Origin: an uncultured Nitrospiraceae bacterium | GTDB taxonomy: Bacteria > Nitrospirota > Thermodesulfovibrionia > Thermodesulfovibrionales > SM23-35 | Reading direction: 5' to 3' | DNA length: 64,000 nt | NCBI GenBank assembly: GCA_937138415.1 | Contig: CAKZPA010000034.1 | Coordinates: 43,992 to 107,991, forward strand | Part shown: positions 1 to 10,474 of the stretch, one piece after another | How positions within the stretch are numbered: the first letter of the stretch is position 1 | How the letters are laid out: the number at the start of each line of letters is the position of its first letter | Made by a program: the position numbers and the translations under genes | The notes under the pieces: generated by a model | The model's database searches: none | What the model was told of the DNA's origin: nothing | What the model saw: the letters and a program-made list of their open reading frames with translations, nothing else

Positions 1-3000
1 CTGCCTCGCACGACGGAAAGGGGATCGGCGGCGCCGATATCCGCTCCCGCGACGAGCGCGTATGACCAGGTGGGACGGGCCGTCGCCGTATTCAGAACTT
101 CCCGAGGTGTCGGATTGTCCGACATGCTGCGGCCGATATTCAGATTCCCCGCCGCCCGAAGGGTGAGAGCGCCGGGCTCCCGAACGCCGTCACCGTCGAA
201 ACGTGTCGTGAGGAAATCCGTTTTACCCACCGAAATATCTCCGGTTTCGTTGACGACTTCGATTCCCGGCAGGAGGCGCATGACGGATGCCACGGCGGGC
301 GCCTCGGCCTTCAGGCGCGAAAGGGCGCTCGTGGTCGCATAGTACGAAGACGCCTCGCTCAGGTATTCCGAGGCGACGCCGCGGATTGTGCTTCCGCTGG
401 CAAATCCAAACTGCGCCGGCGCCGAAAAATTCAGGATATCTGAATCGTTCGGAGAAACGTTCCTGATGGACAATCGCCCGGGGACTGTCTTCCCGTAATC
501 GACGGCGAACAGCGCCCCGGCGAGCGGCACGAGCGAGCCATCGTTCTCGAAGTCGGTGTACGATGCCGTATTCAGCGCCGTCTCGAGCGCCGACGCGAGT
601 TCGTCCCCGCTCGCATGCGCGCGCGCCTCCAGGGTCGCCGTGTAGAGACGGCCATCGTAAACGAACGATACCCGGTTCCCCTCGCTGATCGAAAAGCTGG
701 AGATCCCGGTCGATGCCGTGAGGACGGTGTCCACGAGTTCGAAATCGAGACCATCCCTCAGACGAAAGGTATAGTACTTCACCGCTTCTGCCGTCACCGC
801 GGAAGCCCCTCTCACCGCTCCATTCAATCTGATTTTCACATCCTGATCATCGCGCTCCGCCCGCAGGTAGACCGTACCGCCCGGAACGTCCATGATGCCG
901 CCGGCTTTGAGGTCGACCCAGCCCCGGGAAGAACCCAGAATGACGGATCCTCCGTCGGCAGAGGCGGACGCTACCCCCGTCAGAATCTTGCCGCTCTGTT
1001 CGATGACGAGATCGTTGGCTGCGTAAAGTTCGACCCTCCCGCTGCGAGAACCGGATGCGGTGTCGAGCGTTCCCGCAACGGTAATCCGCCCCTCGCCCTG
1101 ATCGTCCGCCTGAAGCTTAATATGATTGGCGGTCATCGTAAGCGTGTCGGGTACGCTGATAGCACCCCTCCGCGCCCTCAGATCGATGGCGCCAGTAAAT
1201 CCGCCGGAGACGAGTTCGCCCTGATCGTCGAACCGCGCCGTCAGCTTTTTGTTCAGCTCGGTCACGTCGCCGATCTCCTTAGCGTCGAGGATGAACGAGC
1301 CCCCGGTTCCCGATCCATGGGAGGAACCTTTGAGAATACCGCCTATCGTCACGACCCGCTCAGGAGCTGTCAAGCTCACCATCCCCGCGTCGCCCTGACC
1401 GCCGGCGGATACATCGACGAGCGAACCCTCTTCGAGGAGAATGTTGCCGCTCTTCCAGCCGCCCGACGCGTCGGCGTACCCGGTTGAGAGTATCACCTTC
1501 CCGCCCGGGGTGCGGTCGGTTCCCCGTGCATAAATCGCCGCTCCGCTCCTGAGGACGATGCCGTCGTCAGTGCTGTCCGGCGATCCCACCGTCCTCAAGG
1601 TCAGGGTTCCCGAATCCATCTGCAGAATCGTCGATACCTCGATACTCCGTCCGGAGAGTTCGAGGATGCCGCCGGCAGCCGGAGAAACGCCCGCGGTACC
1701 GACGCTCTTTTCGAGTTTGAGAACACCCGAACCCGCTTCGATATGGAAGTGGGGTGCGCGCACAGGCGTCGTCAAGATGCCGCCCGTGCCCGCATTCTCG
1801 ACAGGTGCATGAGCCGTCTTCACCCGCGCCGTCGTTATCGTGAGATCCGCATTCCCCGTGCAGAGGCTTCCCGCACCCCGCAGGATCACCTCGCCCGCGG
1901 TGTTCAGGTGCACATCCGCGAATCCTCCGATGAGCACGCTGCCTTCACCGACAGAGATGGTGTCTCCCGCGAACGTAATGGATCCTCCATTCCGGGCAGG
2001 GAGTGTCGCGGAGGCTGATCCTGAATTCGAAAGACGGATCGAGGGGGCGTTCACCCCCACGACGGTCCCGTTCTCCTTGAGGCCGACGATCCGCGCCGCA
2101 TCTATCGAAATGCTCGAGGCTGCCGTCACGTCGAAGTCGTCCATGAAGGAGACGTCCGAACCGCTCACGAGTGATATGTCTTCGCACCCGCTGAACCTGC
2201 TCCAGAGGCCCTCGGTGATGGCGAGACCCCCGCCCGTGTAGCGTTCCTTATCCTTCACGAAAACGATTTCTCTCGCCTGCAGCATGAGGGCGCTACTGTC
2301 AACCTCGAGATCTCCCTCGAGGTTGGGCCTGCCGACGTTCAGATTGAACGCGTGGGACGCGTGAACGAGGGCGCCCTGCTGCAGCACAGCGCTCCCCGAA
2401 GGCGAGGAGAGGGTGACCGACCCGTTCCCGCTCTGCGAAACACCGTGTATTTCAGCCCCCGTCTCGATCATGATCATCCGGCTGGCGGCACAGGTGACAA
2501 GAGGAGCTTCGAGGACGGCCTTGCTGCCGACGGTAATCGTTTCGGTCGTATTCGCATCTCCAATCTTTATTTCGTGGAACCCCTGACCCGCGACCCCCGA
2601 TGCGGTCACTCTGAAGACGCCTCTCATCTTGTCCGGCAGCGGCGTCGCGAAGCCGAATCCCCCCGCCAATGACTCTGGCGCCGCCTGAATAGAGATCGTT
2701 CTGCCGCTCAGGTGGAGCACACCGCCTTCGTATCCCGTCAGGGGCGATGCGCGCACTATGCCATTTATGATCGCGGAACCGCCTTTTACGGTGACACTCC
2801 CGCCGTCGCCGGATTGCAGCGGTTCCGGCAGGACGAAGTACCCTTCGGACAGAACGTCGGCCGCCGTTCGCACCGCGAAGACACGCGGGCGCGTCCCGAT
2901 GATGTCCGTGTCCGCCACCGCGGAATATCCGACGGTGAGAGGGTATCCCAACGTGCCATACGCCTGCTGCCCGGATGTCGGGATTAGAGTCCCCTTCTGC

Positions 3001-6000
3001 GCCTCGAGGATGCACGCGCCGGGCAGGAACGCATACCTCGCGTTCTGCGGGTTGCTCGCGTCAAGGGGGAGGATGGTGTACAGCCCTTCGCGGAGACCGC
3101 CGCCTTCCCTGAGGTAAATGGCCGATCCCGGCAACGGAAACGACGTCTCTTTCAAAACGACGTATCGGCCGGCCTTCGAGAGCGGGTCGTTCGAGCCCTC
3201 GATGCCGGGGAGGAACTTGAACGCGAAGACGGAGCCGCCTCCTGACACATCGACGACCGCTCCGTCCATGACAATTGCCGTATCCGCATTCACCGTGACA
3301 CTCTTCCGGGGCATCTGTTCCTGACCGATGAGCACCGCGTTCTGAATGCTTATCTTGTCGTCGGTTATCCACAGATTGCTATTATCGATGATGCCGTACG
3401 TGATGGGAACGTGGGGATTCCCCGTCGTCGTGATCGTACTTCCGCCGGCGAGGAGGATGCGTTTTCCAGGAGCATCGAGGCTGATCGTTCCCATCGGAGC
3501 GGCGAGGCAGACGCCTCTCATGAGTTCTATCCCTTCGCCCGCCTGAACGGTGAGGCTGCCGCCCGCCGAGTAGATGGGCCCTTCCGCGGCGCTCTCCGAG
3601 GAGTTACGGACGGTCAGTTTCCCGCCGGCGAACATGGTGAAGTCGGAATAGACGCCGGTCGATATAGCCGTACGGCCCCCTTTGTACGTGTAAAAGCTGG
3701 AGGGGTAGATCCGGTCGGCATCGAGCGTCAGATTGCGAGACGTGAACAGGGTGCCGCCCCGTATATTATCGTTATAGAGTGCTTCGCTCAGTCTGATGTC
3801 CTTCCCCGCCTTGAGGGTGACACTCTCGAACCCGGTGAAACGAGTGGAGCCGATCACGTCGATCCACTCCCCGGAAATCGAGAGGGATCCCTTCGATGCG
3901 CTGCCCGATGTCGTCACCGGCTGCGTTCTGTTGGTGAGGACCACCCAGGGCGCGTGCAATTCCACCGTGTTCGAGGCACCGTCGATCACCGGAGCGTCCA
4001 AGGTCAGCTTGCGCCCGATCCGCCCGGTCGCGGCGTCTATCGAACCGGTGAAGCGAATCGTATCCAAGCTTCTGAGAGTAATATCATCGAACCCGGCGCT
4101 CTGGTACATCTTCATCTCCTTCTGGCCGATGTGCAGCACGGCCTCCTCCTGCCCGAGTTCTGTCTTGGTTATGGAAAGCGTCCCACCCCGTAACCGGTCG
4201 CGTTGAGAAGATGCCCTCTCGACCTTCACGGTGCCAGACCACGAAAGGTTGCCGCCGTACGATAAAGAAAGGCTTCCCGGGTCCCCCGCGTCGAAGAAAG
4301 TAAAGAGGGAGCCGTCTGTAGAGCGCATGTTCACCTGGACTTCTTCGGATCCGGAAATGTCGATGACCGCCTTGGATGCGAGGATGAGATCCGTGTGCGC
4401 GGACAGACTGACGGAACCGGCAGCGACCGGCTGGTAGTTTACCGGGAACCCCTTCGGCGTCGATGCGGGATCGGGCCGGTTATACCCCCCTGCGAAGATT
4501 CTGGTATCCGGACCTGTCTTCACGTGGGTGTGCGTCGCCTCGACGCGAACGGTACCGGCCGGGGACTCGAGAATTCCCTGAACGTCGACCGACGGTCCTT
4601 CGAGGACAATACCTGTCCGGACAGGACCGAGGGTGCTCACGACGTCATTGGCGATCCTCGTCGCGGAGGAACCGCCGGGAAACGTTCTCAGCGTGGCGCC
4701 CTGAGAAACGACAACTTTCGCCTTCGTATCGACGTCCGGTTCCTTCAGATTGCCCGTAAAGCCGGGGACAGAACCATCGAATTTTTCCCCCGCGACCGCA
4801 ACGAGCGACGATGGACCGGCCATGTAGGCAAGCGCATCGTCGAGCCTCACGAGATCCGGCGCGACCGACTCATCAGCCGAGCGCGTGACCTTATCCCCCG
4901 CGCGGACGAGATTGACGGGGCTCTTCAGCCTGACGAGCGACGGTGCGAGGATCGTCTTCGGCTCTATGACGGTATCGTTGAAGCTCAAGAGTTTGATCTG
5001 CGTGAAGCCGGTATTTCTGAAACGGTCTCCCGCGAGCACGAAGGCGTCCTTGAGTGCGTATGATGTCGGGGCTACCCTGATGTTCACCGACCGTATGGAG
5101 ACCGAACCACCGAGTATCGAGCCGTTTTCGTCGCTCAGGGCGTAGCCCCGGAGGTCGCCGTCGAGGAGAATGTTCGCACCCTGAATATCGAGGAGACCGG
5201 CGCTCCCGCCCGCGACCGTTCCGTTCGGATTGATAACGTAGCCGCCGCTCACGTCGACGACTGCGCCGGATTGGATGAAGACGCCCTTCCCGTGGTCGGT
5301 CTGATCCTTTATGGCGATGCTCCCGCCGGTGGTGTGCGCGAAACCCAACGTGTCGAGTCCCTTGATCGCGGCATTCCTATTGTCGATCCTCTCGCCGGAC
5401 ACATCGAGACGACTCTTCGGTCCGAGGACGATCTTCTCCTCGAGCTGGATGACCTGTTCCGGAGGATTCTCGTGCCCCCTACTGTCCTTTTCGGTCGTGA
5501 GGTTCTGGTTCGCGATCAATCGGACGGAGCCGCCGGGGACCGTGATCTCTCCCAGGTGCTCGACGCGGCGCGCCTTCGCAGAGAACGAGCCGCCCGGTTC
5601 GAGACCGATCGCCGCATCTTCTTCGATCGAAATCGTCAGGTTCGCGGCGAGATTCAGCGTGCCGAGACCGGCCGAGTTCAGGATCTCTGCGGAGATCCTC
5701 GTCGGCTCATCGAGTGTAGGGCTGTCGGGTAAGAGTTCGCTCCTCGGCCTCCTCTCGGAGACAATGGCGATTTCCCGCGGATAGTGTGTGACTTCGTTTC
5801 GATCGAACGGCACGATCTCGAGCGTTCCCGTCCGGGGCACCTCGAGGCCGCGACGCTCCGAGAGGGCCATCGCGAGGTCGAAGTCGCTCCCGGCGTTTTT
5901 GCCCGAGAAGGATCCCCTCATGGTCCACGACTTCTGGAAAACGCCCCTCTCGACGCCGCCCACAATGGTGCCGTCCAAAACGATCGTCGAGGCCGAGAGC

Positions 6001-7802
6001 GACAGCTTGCCCGCGTCCCCGCCCTTCACGTAGCTGTCCACGTATGTCTTGAGCGGGGAAGACCCGCCATAGTAGAGACCGTTGTATTCCTCGCGGATGC
6101 CGAACTTCTCGAACGTCCTCTTGTACTGACCCATGAGCTTGTCGTACCGGATCGACAGGGGAGCGCTGCTGATGTCGTAGATCTTCGTGCCCGCCAGGAG
6201 CATCGTGCTATCGACGAAGCCGCTCCGGTAGTGAATCGCTCCACCGGAAAAATCGAGTATAGCCCCCTGCTTGACGATGACGTCGCCGTCCGCGGCAAGA
6301 ATGTTTATCTGACCGATTTGCGGGTTGTTGTAGGTGATGACGCCGGTCGTCTCGTCGACGCGCGTTCTCGTCGCCCCGCCGACGCACCGCTCGACGGCGG
6401 TCCTGTCCTGTGTGAGGATCGCCTGCGAGAGATCGCCGATCGTCGAGCCCGCGATGAGCGGCGTCGTAATCTTCTGGCCCTGCAGAACGCCGCCCTTCTG
6501 CCCGTACGCGTCCCTCAGCTCGACCGTGTTCAGCTTGAAGTCCGCTATGACCGGCGCCGGGAGATCCGCCACGACTCCCTTGACGTCTATCCTGCTTCCT
6601 GTTTCCAGAAAGACCCGATCTGCAGCGTGAAGCGTAACGTACCCGGTCGGCGCCACGATCGTCCCCCGGTGCTCGATCCATCTCGCGTATGCGGTGTCGA
6701 CGATCGAGTCCGTCGAGGACCATGCGTGCAGCCCTCTCATTGTCACTTCGGGCTGGATATCGAACGTGTCGCTGATCGTCCTGATTTTTCCCGTCTCCGG
6801 ATCGAGAGAGACATCGACAGGAAGAGAGATGACGCTCTCCTCTCCGGTCGCTACCCTGTTGGCGGCCCTGAGCTCGACGACGCCTTTCTTATTCTTGAAG
6901 GCGGTCGTCGAACGGATGACGCCCCACTGATCGACGTTGTTCCCGTACATGCCGACCATGCCGCCGTCGGCAGACATCCTGCCGGACTGGCGGTTCACCG
7001 ACTGCCCGAACGTCGCGTCCGCTCCGGAAGAATTCGGGAACTCGTCCGCGATCAGAACGTAATATCCCGATCGGGACAGGTCATTGGCGTCAGGTTGCGC
7101 GAGCGTCACTTCGGTGCCCGCCGCGAGACCTATTTGACCGGCCGGGGCATCGATCACGCCGGCGTTTTCGACACGGGGTGCGATGAAGAAGATAGATCCG
7201 CCCCGGAGCGCGACGATCTCGCCCTCGTTCGAAACCGCCGCCAGTCTGTCGGCATCCTCCGTCTGTTTGAATACGAGGATTCTGTTCTTGTTCCTGAAAA
7301 TGTCTTTCAGGAAGTTTTCGTCGGTTATGGTGAGGGCGGACGCGATGAGGCTGTGCACGTTTACCTTCGAACCGGGGCCGAAGAGGATGCCGTTCTGATT
7401 AATGAGATAGATCTTGCCGTCGGCGGTCAGCTTGCCGTAGATAAGGCTCGGCTTGCTGTCCCAGATCCGATTGAGCGCGACCCACGTCGCGTTGCCCTGC
7501 TGGTCGAACTGCGTCCACGCGTCCGCCCCGATGTCGAACGAGGACCAGTCGATGATCGCCTTCGGCTGGTTCTGCCGGATGACGAGGTGGTTTTTCGCCG
7601 GATTCGTCTCGATGCCTGAGATACCGGGGATGGCGACCGAAGGTTGTTTCAGTTGGGGGAGCTGAAGCGGCGCGGGAGGCCTGATGGCGGACGTCCCGTA
7701 AAAACCGGGGATGTTCGCCTGCCCGGCGTTCGAATAAAAAGGAAAAAGAACGAGCGCACAGGCAATCAGCCGGAAAAGAACGGAGCAAATTGTATAGTGC
7801 AT
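1..7802 (-). CDS. TpsA: giant filamentous-haemagglutinin-like exoprotein (3' end beyond window)
   Basis: Reading right to left from ATG at 7802, one frame stays open to the left edge, about 2600 codons without a stop in the parts I read; the C-terminus is missing. Residues 1-27 form a signal peptide ending near SNAG. Residues about 60-190 are the TPS (haemagglutination activity) domain, with WSSFDIGADAWTQF and NQNGILFGPGSKVNV (NQNGI replaces the usual NPNGI) near 135. The rest is low-complexity Gly/Ser/Val/Leu repeat, such as ILLDG, VDVSGG and LSGRTISI, typical of a right-handed beta-helix. Near residue 2575, YALVAGADIGAADPL resembles the tail region of this family. It should be exported by Sec and then through the TpsB pore encoded upstream. 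A GAGGTG Shine-Dalgarno precedes the ATG. Long plus-strand ORFs across it are codon-aligned antisense shadows. Adhesin or secreted-enzyme role is inferred from the family only. Confidence 0.92.
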   Translation of the reverse strand, partial: MHYTICSVLFRLIACALVLFPFYSNAGQANIPGFYGTSAIRPPAPLQLPQLKQPSVAIPGISGIETNPAKNHLVIRQNQPKAIIDWSSFDIGADAWTQFDQQGNATWVALNRIWDSKPSLIYGKLTADGKIYLINQNGILFGPGSKVNVHSLIASALTITDENFLKDIFRNKNRILVFKQTEDADRLAAVSNEGEIVALRGGSIFFIAPRVENAGVIDAPAGQIGLAAGTEVTLAQPDANDLSRSGYYVLIADEFPNSSGADATFGQSVNRQSGRMSADGGMVGMYGNNVDQWGVIRSTTAFKNKKGVVELRAANRVATGEESVISLPVDVSLDPETGKIRTISDTFDIQPEVTMRGLHAWSSTDSIVDTAYARWIEHRGTIVAPTGYVTLHAADRVFLETGSRIDVKGVVADLPAPVIADFKLNTVELRDAYGQKGGVLQGQKITTPLIAGSTIGDLSQAILTQDRTAVERCVGGATRTRVDETTGVITYNNPQIGQINILAADGDVIVKQGAILDFSGGAIHYRSGFVDSTMLLAGTKIYDISSAPLSIRYDKLMGQYKRTFEKFGIREEYNGLYYGGSSPLKTYVDSYVKGGDAGKLSLSASTIVLDGTIVGGVERGVFQKSWTMRGSFSGKNAGSDFDLAMALSERRGLEVPRTGTLEIVPFDRNEVTHYPREIAIVSERRPRSELLPDSPTLDEPTRISAEILNSAGLGTLNLAANLTISIEEDAAIGLEPGGSFSAKARRVEHLGEITVPGGSVRLIANQNLTTEKDSRGHENPPEQVIQLEEKIVLGPKSRLDVSGERIDNRNAAIKGLDTLGFAHTTGGSIAIKDQTDHGKGVFIQSGAVVDVSGGYVINPNGTVAGGSAGLLDIQGANILLDGDLRGYALSDENGSILGGSVSIRSVNIRVAPTSYALKDAFVLAGDRFRNTGFTQIKLLSFNDTVIEPKTILAPSLVRLKSPVNLVRAGDKVTRSADESVAPDLVRLDDALAYMAGPSSLVAVAGEKFDGSVPGFTGNLKEPDVDTKAKVVVSQGATLRTFPGGSSATRIANDVVSTLGPVRTGIVLEGPSVDVQGILESPAGTVRVEATHTHVKTGPDTRIFAGGYNRPDPASTPKGFPVNYQPVAAGSVSLSAHTDLILASKAVIDISGSEEVQVNMRSTDGSLFTFFDAGDPGSLSLSYGGNLSWSGTVKVERASSQRDRLRGGTLSITKTELGQEEAVLHIGQKEMKMYQSAGFDDITLRSLDTIRFTGSIDAATGRIGRKLTLDAPVIDGASNTVELHAPWVVLTNRTQPVTTSGSASKGSLSISGEWIDVIGSTRFTGFESVTLKAGKDIRLSEALYNDNIRGGTLFTSRNLTLDADRIYPSSFYTYKGGRTAISTGVYSDFTMFAGGKLTVRNSSESAAEGPIYSAGGSLTVQAGEGIELMRGVCLAAPMGTISLDAPGKRILLAGGSTITTTGNPHVPITYGIIDNSNLWITDDKISIQNAVLIGQEQMPRKSVTVNADTAIVMDGAVVDVSGGGSVFAFKFLPGIEGSNDPLSKAGRYVVLKETSFPLPGSAIYLREGGGLREGLYTILPLDASNPQNARYAFLPGACILEAQKGTLIPTSGQQAYGTLGYPLTVGYSAVADTDIIGTRPRVFAVRTAADVLSEGYFVLPEPLQSGDGGSVTVKGGSAIINGIVRASPLTGYEGGVLHLSGRTISIQAAPESLAGGFGFATPLPDKMRGVFRVTASGVAGQGFHEIKIGDANTTETITVGSKAVLEAPLVTCAASRMIMIETGAEIHGVSQSGNGSVTLSSPSGSAVLQQGALVHASHAFNLNVGRPNLEGDLEVDSSALMLQAREIVFVKDKERYTGGGLAITEGLWSRFSGCEDISLVSGSDVSFMDDFDVTAASSISIDAARIVGLKENGTVVGVNAPSIRLSNSGSASATLPARNGGSITFAGDTISVGEGSVLIGGFADVHLNTAGEVILRGAGSLCTGNADLTITTARVKTAHAPVENAGTGGILTTPVRAPHFHIEAGSGVLKLEKSVGTAGVSPAAGGILELSGRSIEVSTILQMDSGTLTLRTVGSPDSTDDGIVLRSGAAIYARGTDRTPGGKVILSTGYADASGGWKSGNILLEEGSLVDVSAGGQGDAGMVSLTAPERVVTIGGILKGSSHGSGTGGSFILDAKEIGDVTELNKKLTARFDDQGELVSGGFTGAIDLRARRGAISVPDTLTMTANHIKLQADDQGEGRITVAGTLDTASGSRSGRVELYAANDLVIEQSGKILTGVASASADGGSVILGSSRGWVDLKAGGIMDVPGGTVYLRAERDDQDVKIRLNGAVRGASAVTAEAVKYYTFRLRDGLDFELVDTVLTASTGISSFSISEGNRVSFVYDGRLYTATLEARAHASGDELASALETALNTASYTDFENDGSLVPLAGALFAVDYGKTVPGRLSIRNVSPNDSDILNFSAPAQFGFASGSTIRGVASEYLSEASSYYATTSALSRLKAEAPAVASVMRLLPGIEVVNETGDISVGKTDFLTTRFDGDGVREPGALTLRAAGNLNIGRSMSDNPTPREVLNTATARPTWSYALVAGADIGAADPLSVVRG

Positions 7803-7923
7803 ATACACCTCGTTGATCTGCTCAGTGGCTTATTGCTCGACGCCAGCGGTACTTGAAAATGATCACTTTCTCATGTGCGATATTGCGAGCACCGGAAACA
7901 TGCGGCAACCCCCCTGAAAAGAT

Positions 7924-7947
7924 GAGATTGCTTTGCTCGCAATGACG
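7924..7947. repeat. REP-like dispersed palindrome fragment
   Basis: On the minus strand the segment reads TCGTCATTGCGAGCAAAGCA and onward to ATCT. This matches the widespread short intergenic repeat with a CGTCATTGCGAG start and a GCAATCT end. It lies in the 180-nt gap between tpsB and tpsA. A related but diverged copy is near 10965-11010. Function is unknown; such elements often sit between cotranscribed genes. Confidence 0.5.
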
Positions 7948-7981
7948 ATCCTTTCGATGAATATGAGTTCCTACTGCTCAT

Positions 7982-9574
7982 TTAGAACACCGTCTGCAGT
8001 TTGAAATGGGTCCTCCAGTCGCCTCCCTTGATCCTGCCCGTCGAGGCGAGGGCTACCGCGACGGCGAGTTCGTACTCGATATTCTTGAACATCGAACCCC
8101 TCAGTCCGAACCCCGCGCCCTGGAGCGTGACACTCCGGTCCTGCTCCGGCAGAGGCTCGTAAATCGTGAGTTTCGCGACATCGTAGAAGACGTACGGCGT
8201 GAGGTGGAGCCACGCGACGAGGCCGGATGCCTCCACCGGGTCCGGGAACGATATCTCGACGGTCAGGTGAGCGGCGTTGTCGCCGAGAGCCTCGCTCTCC
8301 TTGTAACCCCGAACGCTCTCCATTCCTCCGGCCGGGTACTGCTCGTTGTTGACGAGTGGGCCGTCCGCGATCTGCGCGGACGCCTTCACGAGCAGGCCCA
8401 TATCGAGAGGCAGTTTCTGCGTGCGCTGGACGCCGAGCGTAGCGAACAGATAGTTCGCGTCCGCCTTGTACCGCTTGAGTTCGAACTCGGACTGTCTCGA
8501 GACGAGCCCGCGTATCGAAAGGTTGAGTCCGCCGTTGAACTGGGTGACGCCGCCCCACATGTCGGGGAGCGACGCGTTGTACGAGAGGCTGAAAGGGAGA
8601 TACGAGACGGGCGTCCTCGTTGTCTCGCCGCCTTCCCCCGCGAAACCGACGTCTTCCCGGAAATGCTTGTAGTCGACTCCCACCGTTAAGGTGTGATTGT
8701 AGAGTCGGTGCGGCGGCAGAGGGACGACATAGCGCAGACCGAATATCTCGCCGCTCCCGACAACGGTGAACCCCTCGCCAAACGCCGTGTCGCTGTCCGT
8801 CCATATACCGTAGAGAGCCACGAGGTGGTCGTCCGACCAGGGCGATGGGAGGACGTAGGAGAGGCCGATCACCTGCACCTCCGAGAAAGCCTGCGGAGAC
8901 GTCTGGTACTGGAGCGCGATGGAATGTTCTTTCTGCCAGAGGTTGTCGTAGCGGATCATCGAGTTCAGCCTCAGCTCGGTCGTATCGTGGCTGGACCTGT
9001 TGTTCAGCTCCACGTACCCGTGGAGGGGCAACCTATCCTCGACCTTCAGTTCCACGTCGATCGTTCCCACCTCTTTCCCGGGCGAGATGACCGGCTCGAC
9101 CTTGATGTCCTGGCTCCGGTTCAGGCGTCCGATCTCCTCCTGCACCTTCGGGAGGTAGAGCATGCCTCCCGGCGTGAAGGATGGCAATTTCGCCATCACC
9201 TTTTCCATCGTGAAGTAGCGGTTGCCGGTGATCTTCACATTCCCGATCCTGCTCTCGATCACTTGGAGTTTGATGATGTTGTCCGTGAGGGTCTGTTCCG
9301 GTATGTTCACCATCACGGTGGGGTACCCCGCTTCATGGTAGAGCTTTTCGAGGGCGTCCCGCGCCTGTTCGACGTCGGTGGCCGTCTTGCCAGAACCCGT
9401 GAACGGCATGACGACGTGCTGGAGCCTTTCCGTACTGAAGAGCGTGTTGCCCGTTATCTCGAACCCGCGGATATCGAAGCCGACGTCCGCGGAGCCGTCG
9501 CCGCCGAAAGATACCCCTACAGGGGCAGAGAGCATCAACAGGACGAGGACCGACACACAACGAATCGCCTTCAT
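7982..9574 (-). CDS. TpsB: two-partner secretion outer-membrane pore (ShlB/FhaC/HecB family)
   Basis: The 530-residue protein begins with a signal peptide (MKAIRCVSVLVLLMLSAPVG, cleavage near SFGG). A POTRA domain starts near residue 33 (FDIRGFEITGNTLFSTERL), with a second POTRA-like stretch near 115-190 (VKITGNRYFTMEKV). From about 190 on there are alternating amphipathic strands of a 16-stranded barrel, the family's VRGY tetrad at 421-424 (GGMESVRGYKES) and a C-terminal Phe suited to the BAM complex. Length matches FhaC/ShlB (about 550). It should recognise the TPS domain of the protein encoded next (7802 leftward) and pass it across the outer membrane. It starts 3 nt after the stop of the FKBP gene, so the two are almost certainly cotranscribed, and tpsB before tpsA is the usual order. 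Confidence 0.95.
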   Translation of the reverse strand: MKAIRCVSVLVLLMLSAPVGVSFGGDGSADVGFDIRGFEITGNTLFSTERLQHVVMPFTGSGKTATDVEQARDALEKLYHEAGYPTVMVNIPEQTLTDNIIKLQVIESRIGNVKITGNRYFTMEKVMAKLPSFTPGGMLYLPKVQEEIGRLNRSQDIKVEPVISPGKEVGTIDVELKVEDRLPLHGYVELNNRSSHDTTELRLNSMIRYDNLWQKEHSIALQYQTSPQAFSEVQVIGLSYVLPSPWSDDHLVALYGIWTDSDTAFGEGFTVVGSGEIFGLRYVVPLPPHRLYNHTLTVGVDYKHFREDVGFAGEGGETTRTPVSYLPFSLSYNASLPDMWGGVTQFNGGLNLSIRGLVSRQSEFELKRYKADANYLFATLGVQRTQKLPLDMGLLVKASAQIADGPLVNNEQYPAGGMESVRGYKESEALGDNAAHLTVEISFPDPVEASGLVAWLHLTPYVFYDVAKLTIYEPLPEQDRSVTLQGAGFGLRGSMFKNIEYELAVAVALASTGRIKGGDWRTHFKLQTVF

Positions 9575-9577
9575 GGG

Positions 9578-10474
9578 TTACTGCTCCTCCTCCGCAGGCA
9601 CCTCGGTCCCTGCTTCTTCCGACTCGCTGACGGCAATGACCTGGATGTCGCAGATCAGTTCCTCGTAGCCGAAGGGGTGTCGGTAGTCGATGACGATGAC
9701 CCTGTCGTCCACCTTCGTGATGCGGCCGATCTTGTTGCCCGTGCGGACGAGCGTCCCTTCTTTCGCGTCTATGTCCACCTTGTACCTGTCCGCTTCTTCG
9801 CGGACGCGGCCCGTGCCGAAAGGCGTCTCGATCGTATCCCCGCGCTTCGAGAAGGCGATGGTCACGTCCGTTTCGGTCACGGAGGTCACCCGTCCGGGGA
9901 ATGCCGGATCGTAGGAGTACTCCTGCCCAACCTCCGGTGCCTTCCGGGCGCGGAACTCGTAGTCGCCCTTCGGCATCGTCATCTCCTTCGGACGCGTCCG
10001 GACCCGCGAGAGGTACGCGAAGCCCTCCTGTTCGTTCTTCGGCATCACCATCGAGGCCGAGAGGTTCACGCGCTGCGTTTCTCCTTCCTTCATGCCGGTG
10101 ACCTGGCGCGCCAGCCGGTGCTCAATTTCCAGCTCGAAGGGGCCGGGATAGAGCTGTTCCGGGTATGGATCGTCCGGAGCCACCGCACCAAGTGACACAG
10201 CGCCCGACCGCTTCCCCGGCGCGAAAACCGGAGATTTCCGCTCTGCATCCGCGACCGCGCCTGTCGATGCGACCACCTCGCCGGTTTTCAGGCGGCACAG
10301 GTAATCGAGCGTCGCGACGTCCCCCGGCTCCACCATCCGCGCGTCCCGGGTTCGAACGTCGCCGGCGGAAGGAGCCTTTTCGACAGCGCCGAGGGAAAGA
10401 TTCGTCGAGACGACGAGGATTGCCAGGAACGCGAAGAGGCCCGAGCACTTCGCTCGTGCGCGGAAACTACGCAT
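9578..10474 (-). CDS. Exported SlyD-like FKBP-type peptidyl-prolyl isomerase
   Basis: 298 residues with an N-terminal signal peptide (hydrophobic LFAFLAILVVSTNLSLGA). Two halves look FKBP-like. The N-terminal one is VEPGDVATLDYLCRLKTGEV with VTGMKEGETQRVNL. The C-terminal one, VIVIDYRHPFGYEELICDIQ, is close to the closing strand of SlyD-type isomerases, which have an insert-in-flap chaperone domain. The tail is Glu-rich. Located upstream of the TPS pore and sharing its operon, it is a candidate periplasmic chaperone for TpsA or TpsB. That role is inference; the isomerase call rests on fold motifs. Its start overlaps the end of the preceding small gene by 8 nt, indicating translational coupling. 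Confidence 0.8.
   Translation of the reverse strand: MRSFRARAKCSGLFAFLAILVVSTNLSLGAVEKAPSAGDVRTRDARMVEPGDVATLDYLCRLKTGEVVASTGAVADAERKSPVFAPGKRSGAVSLGAVAPDDPYPEQLYPGPFELEIEHRLARQVTGMKEGETQRVNLSASMVMPKNEQEGFAYLSRVRTRPKEMTMPKGDYEFRARKAPEVGQEYSYDPAFPGRVTSVTETDVTIAFSKRGDTIETPFGTGRVREEADRYKVDIDAKEGTLVRTGNKIGRITKVDDRVIVIDYRHPFGYEELICDIQVIAVSESEEAGTEVPAEEEQ

Noticed and set aside
5784..7619. 611-codon plus-strand open frame
   Set aside because: It is codon-aligned antisense of tpsA, rich in Arg/Asp/Val with no domain; the minus frame gives a clear haemagglutinin-like protein with signal peptide and TPS domain.
8693..10195. 500-codon plus-strand open frame
   Set aside because: It spans the opposite strand of two genes (TpsB and FKBP), each with signal peptide and domains, and has the His/Arg/Val-rich composition of an antisense shadow.
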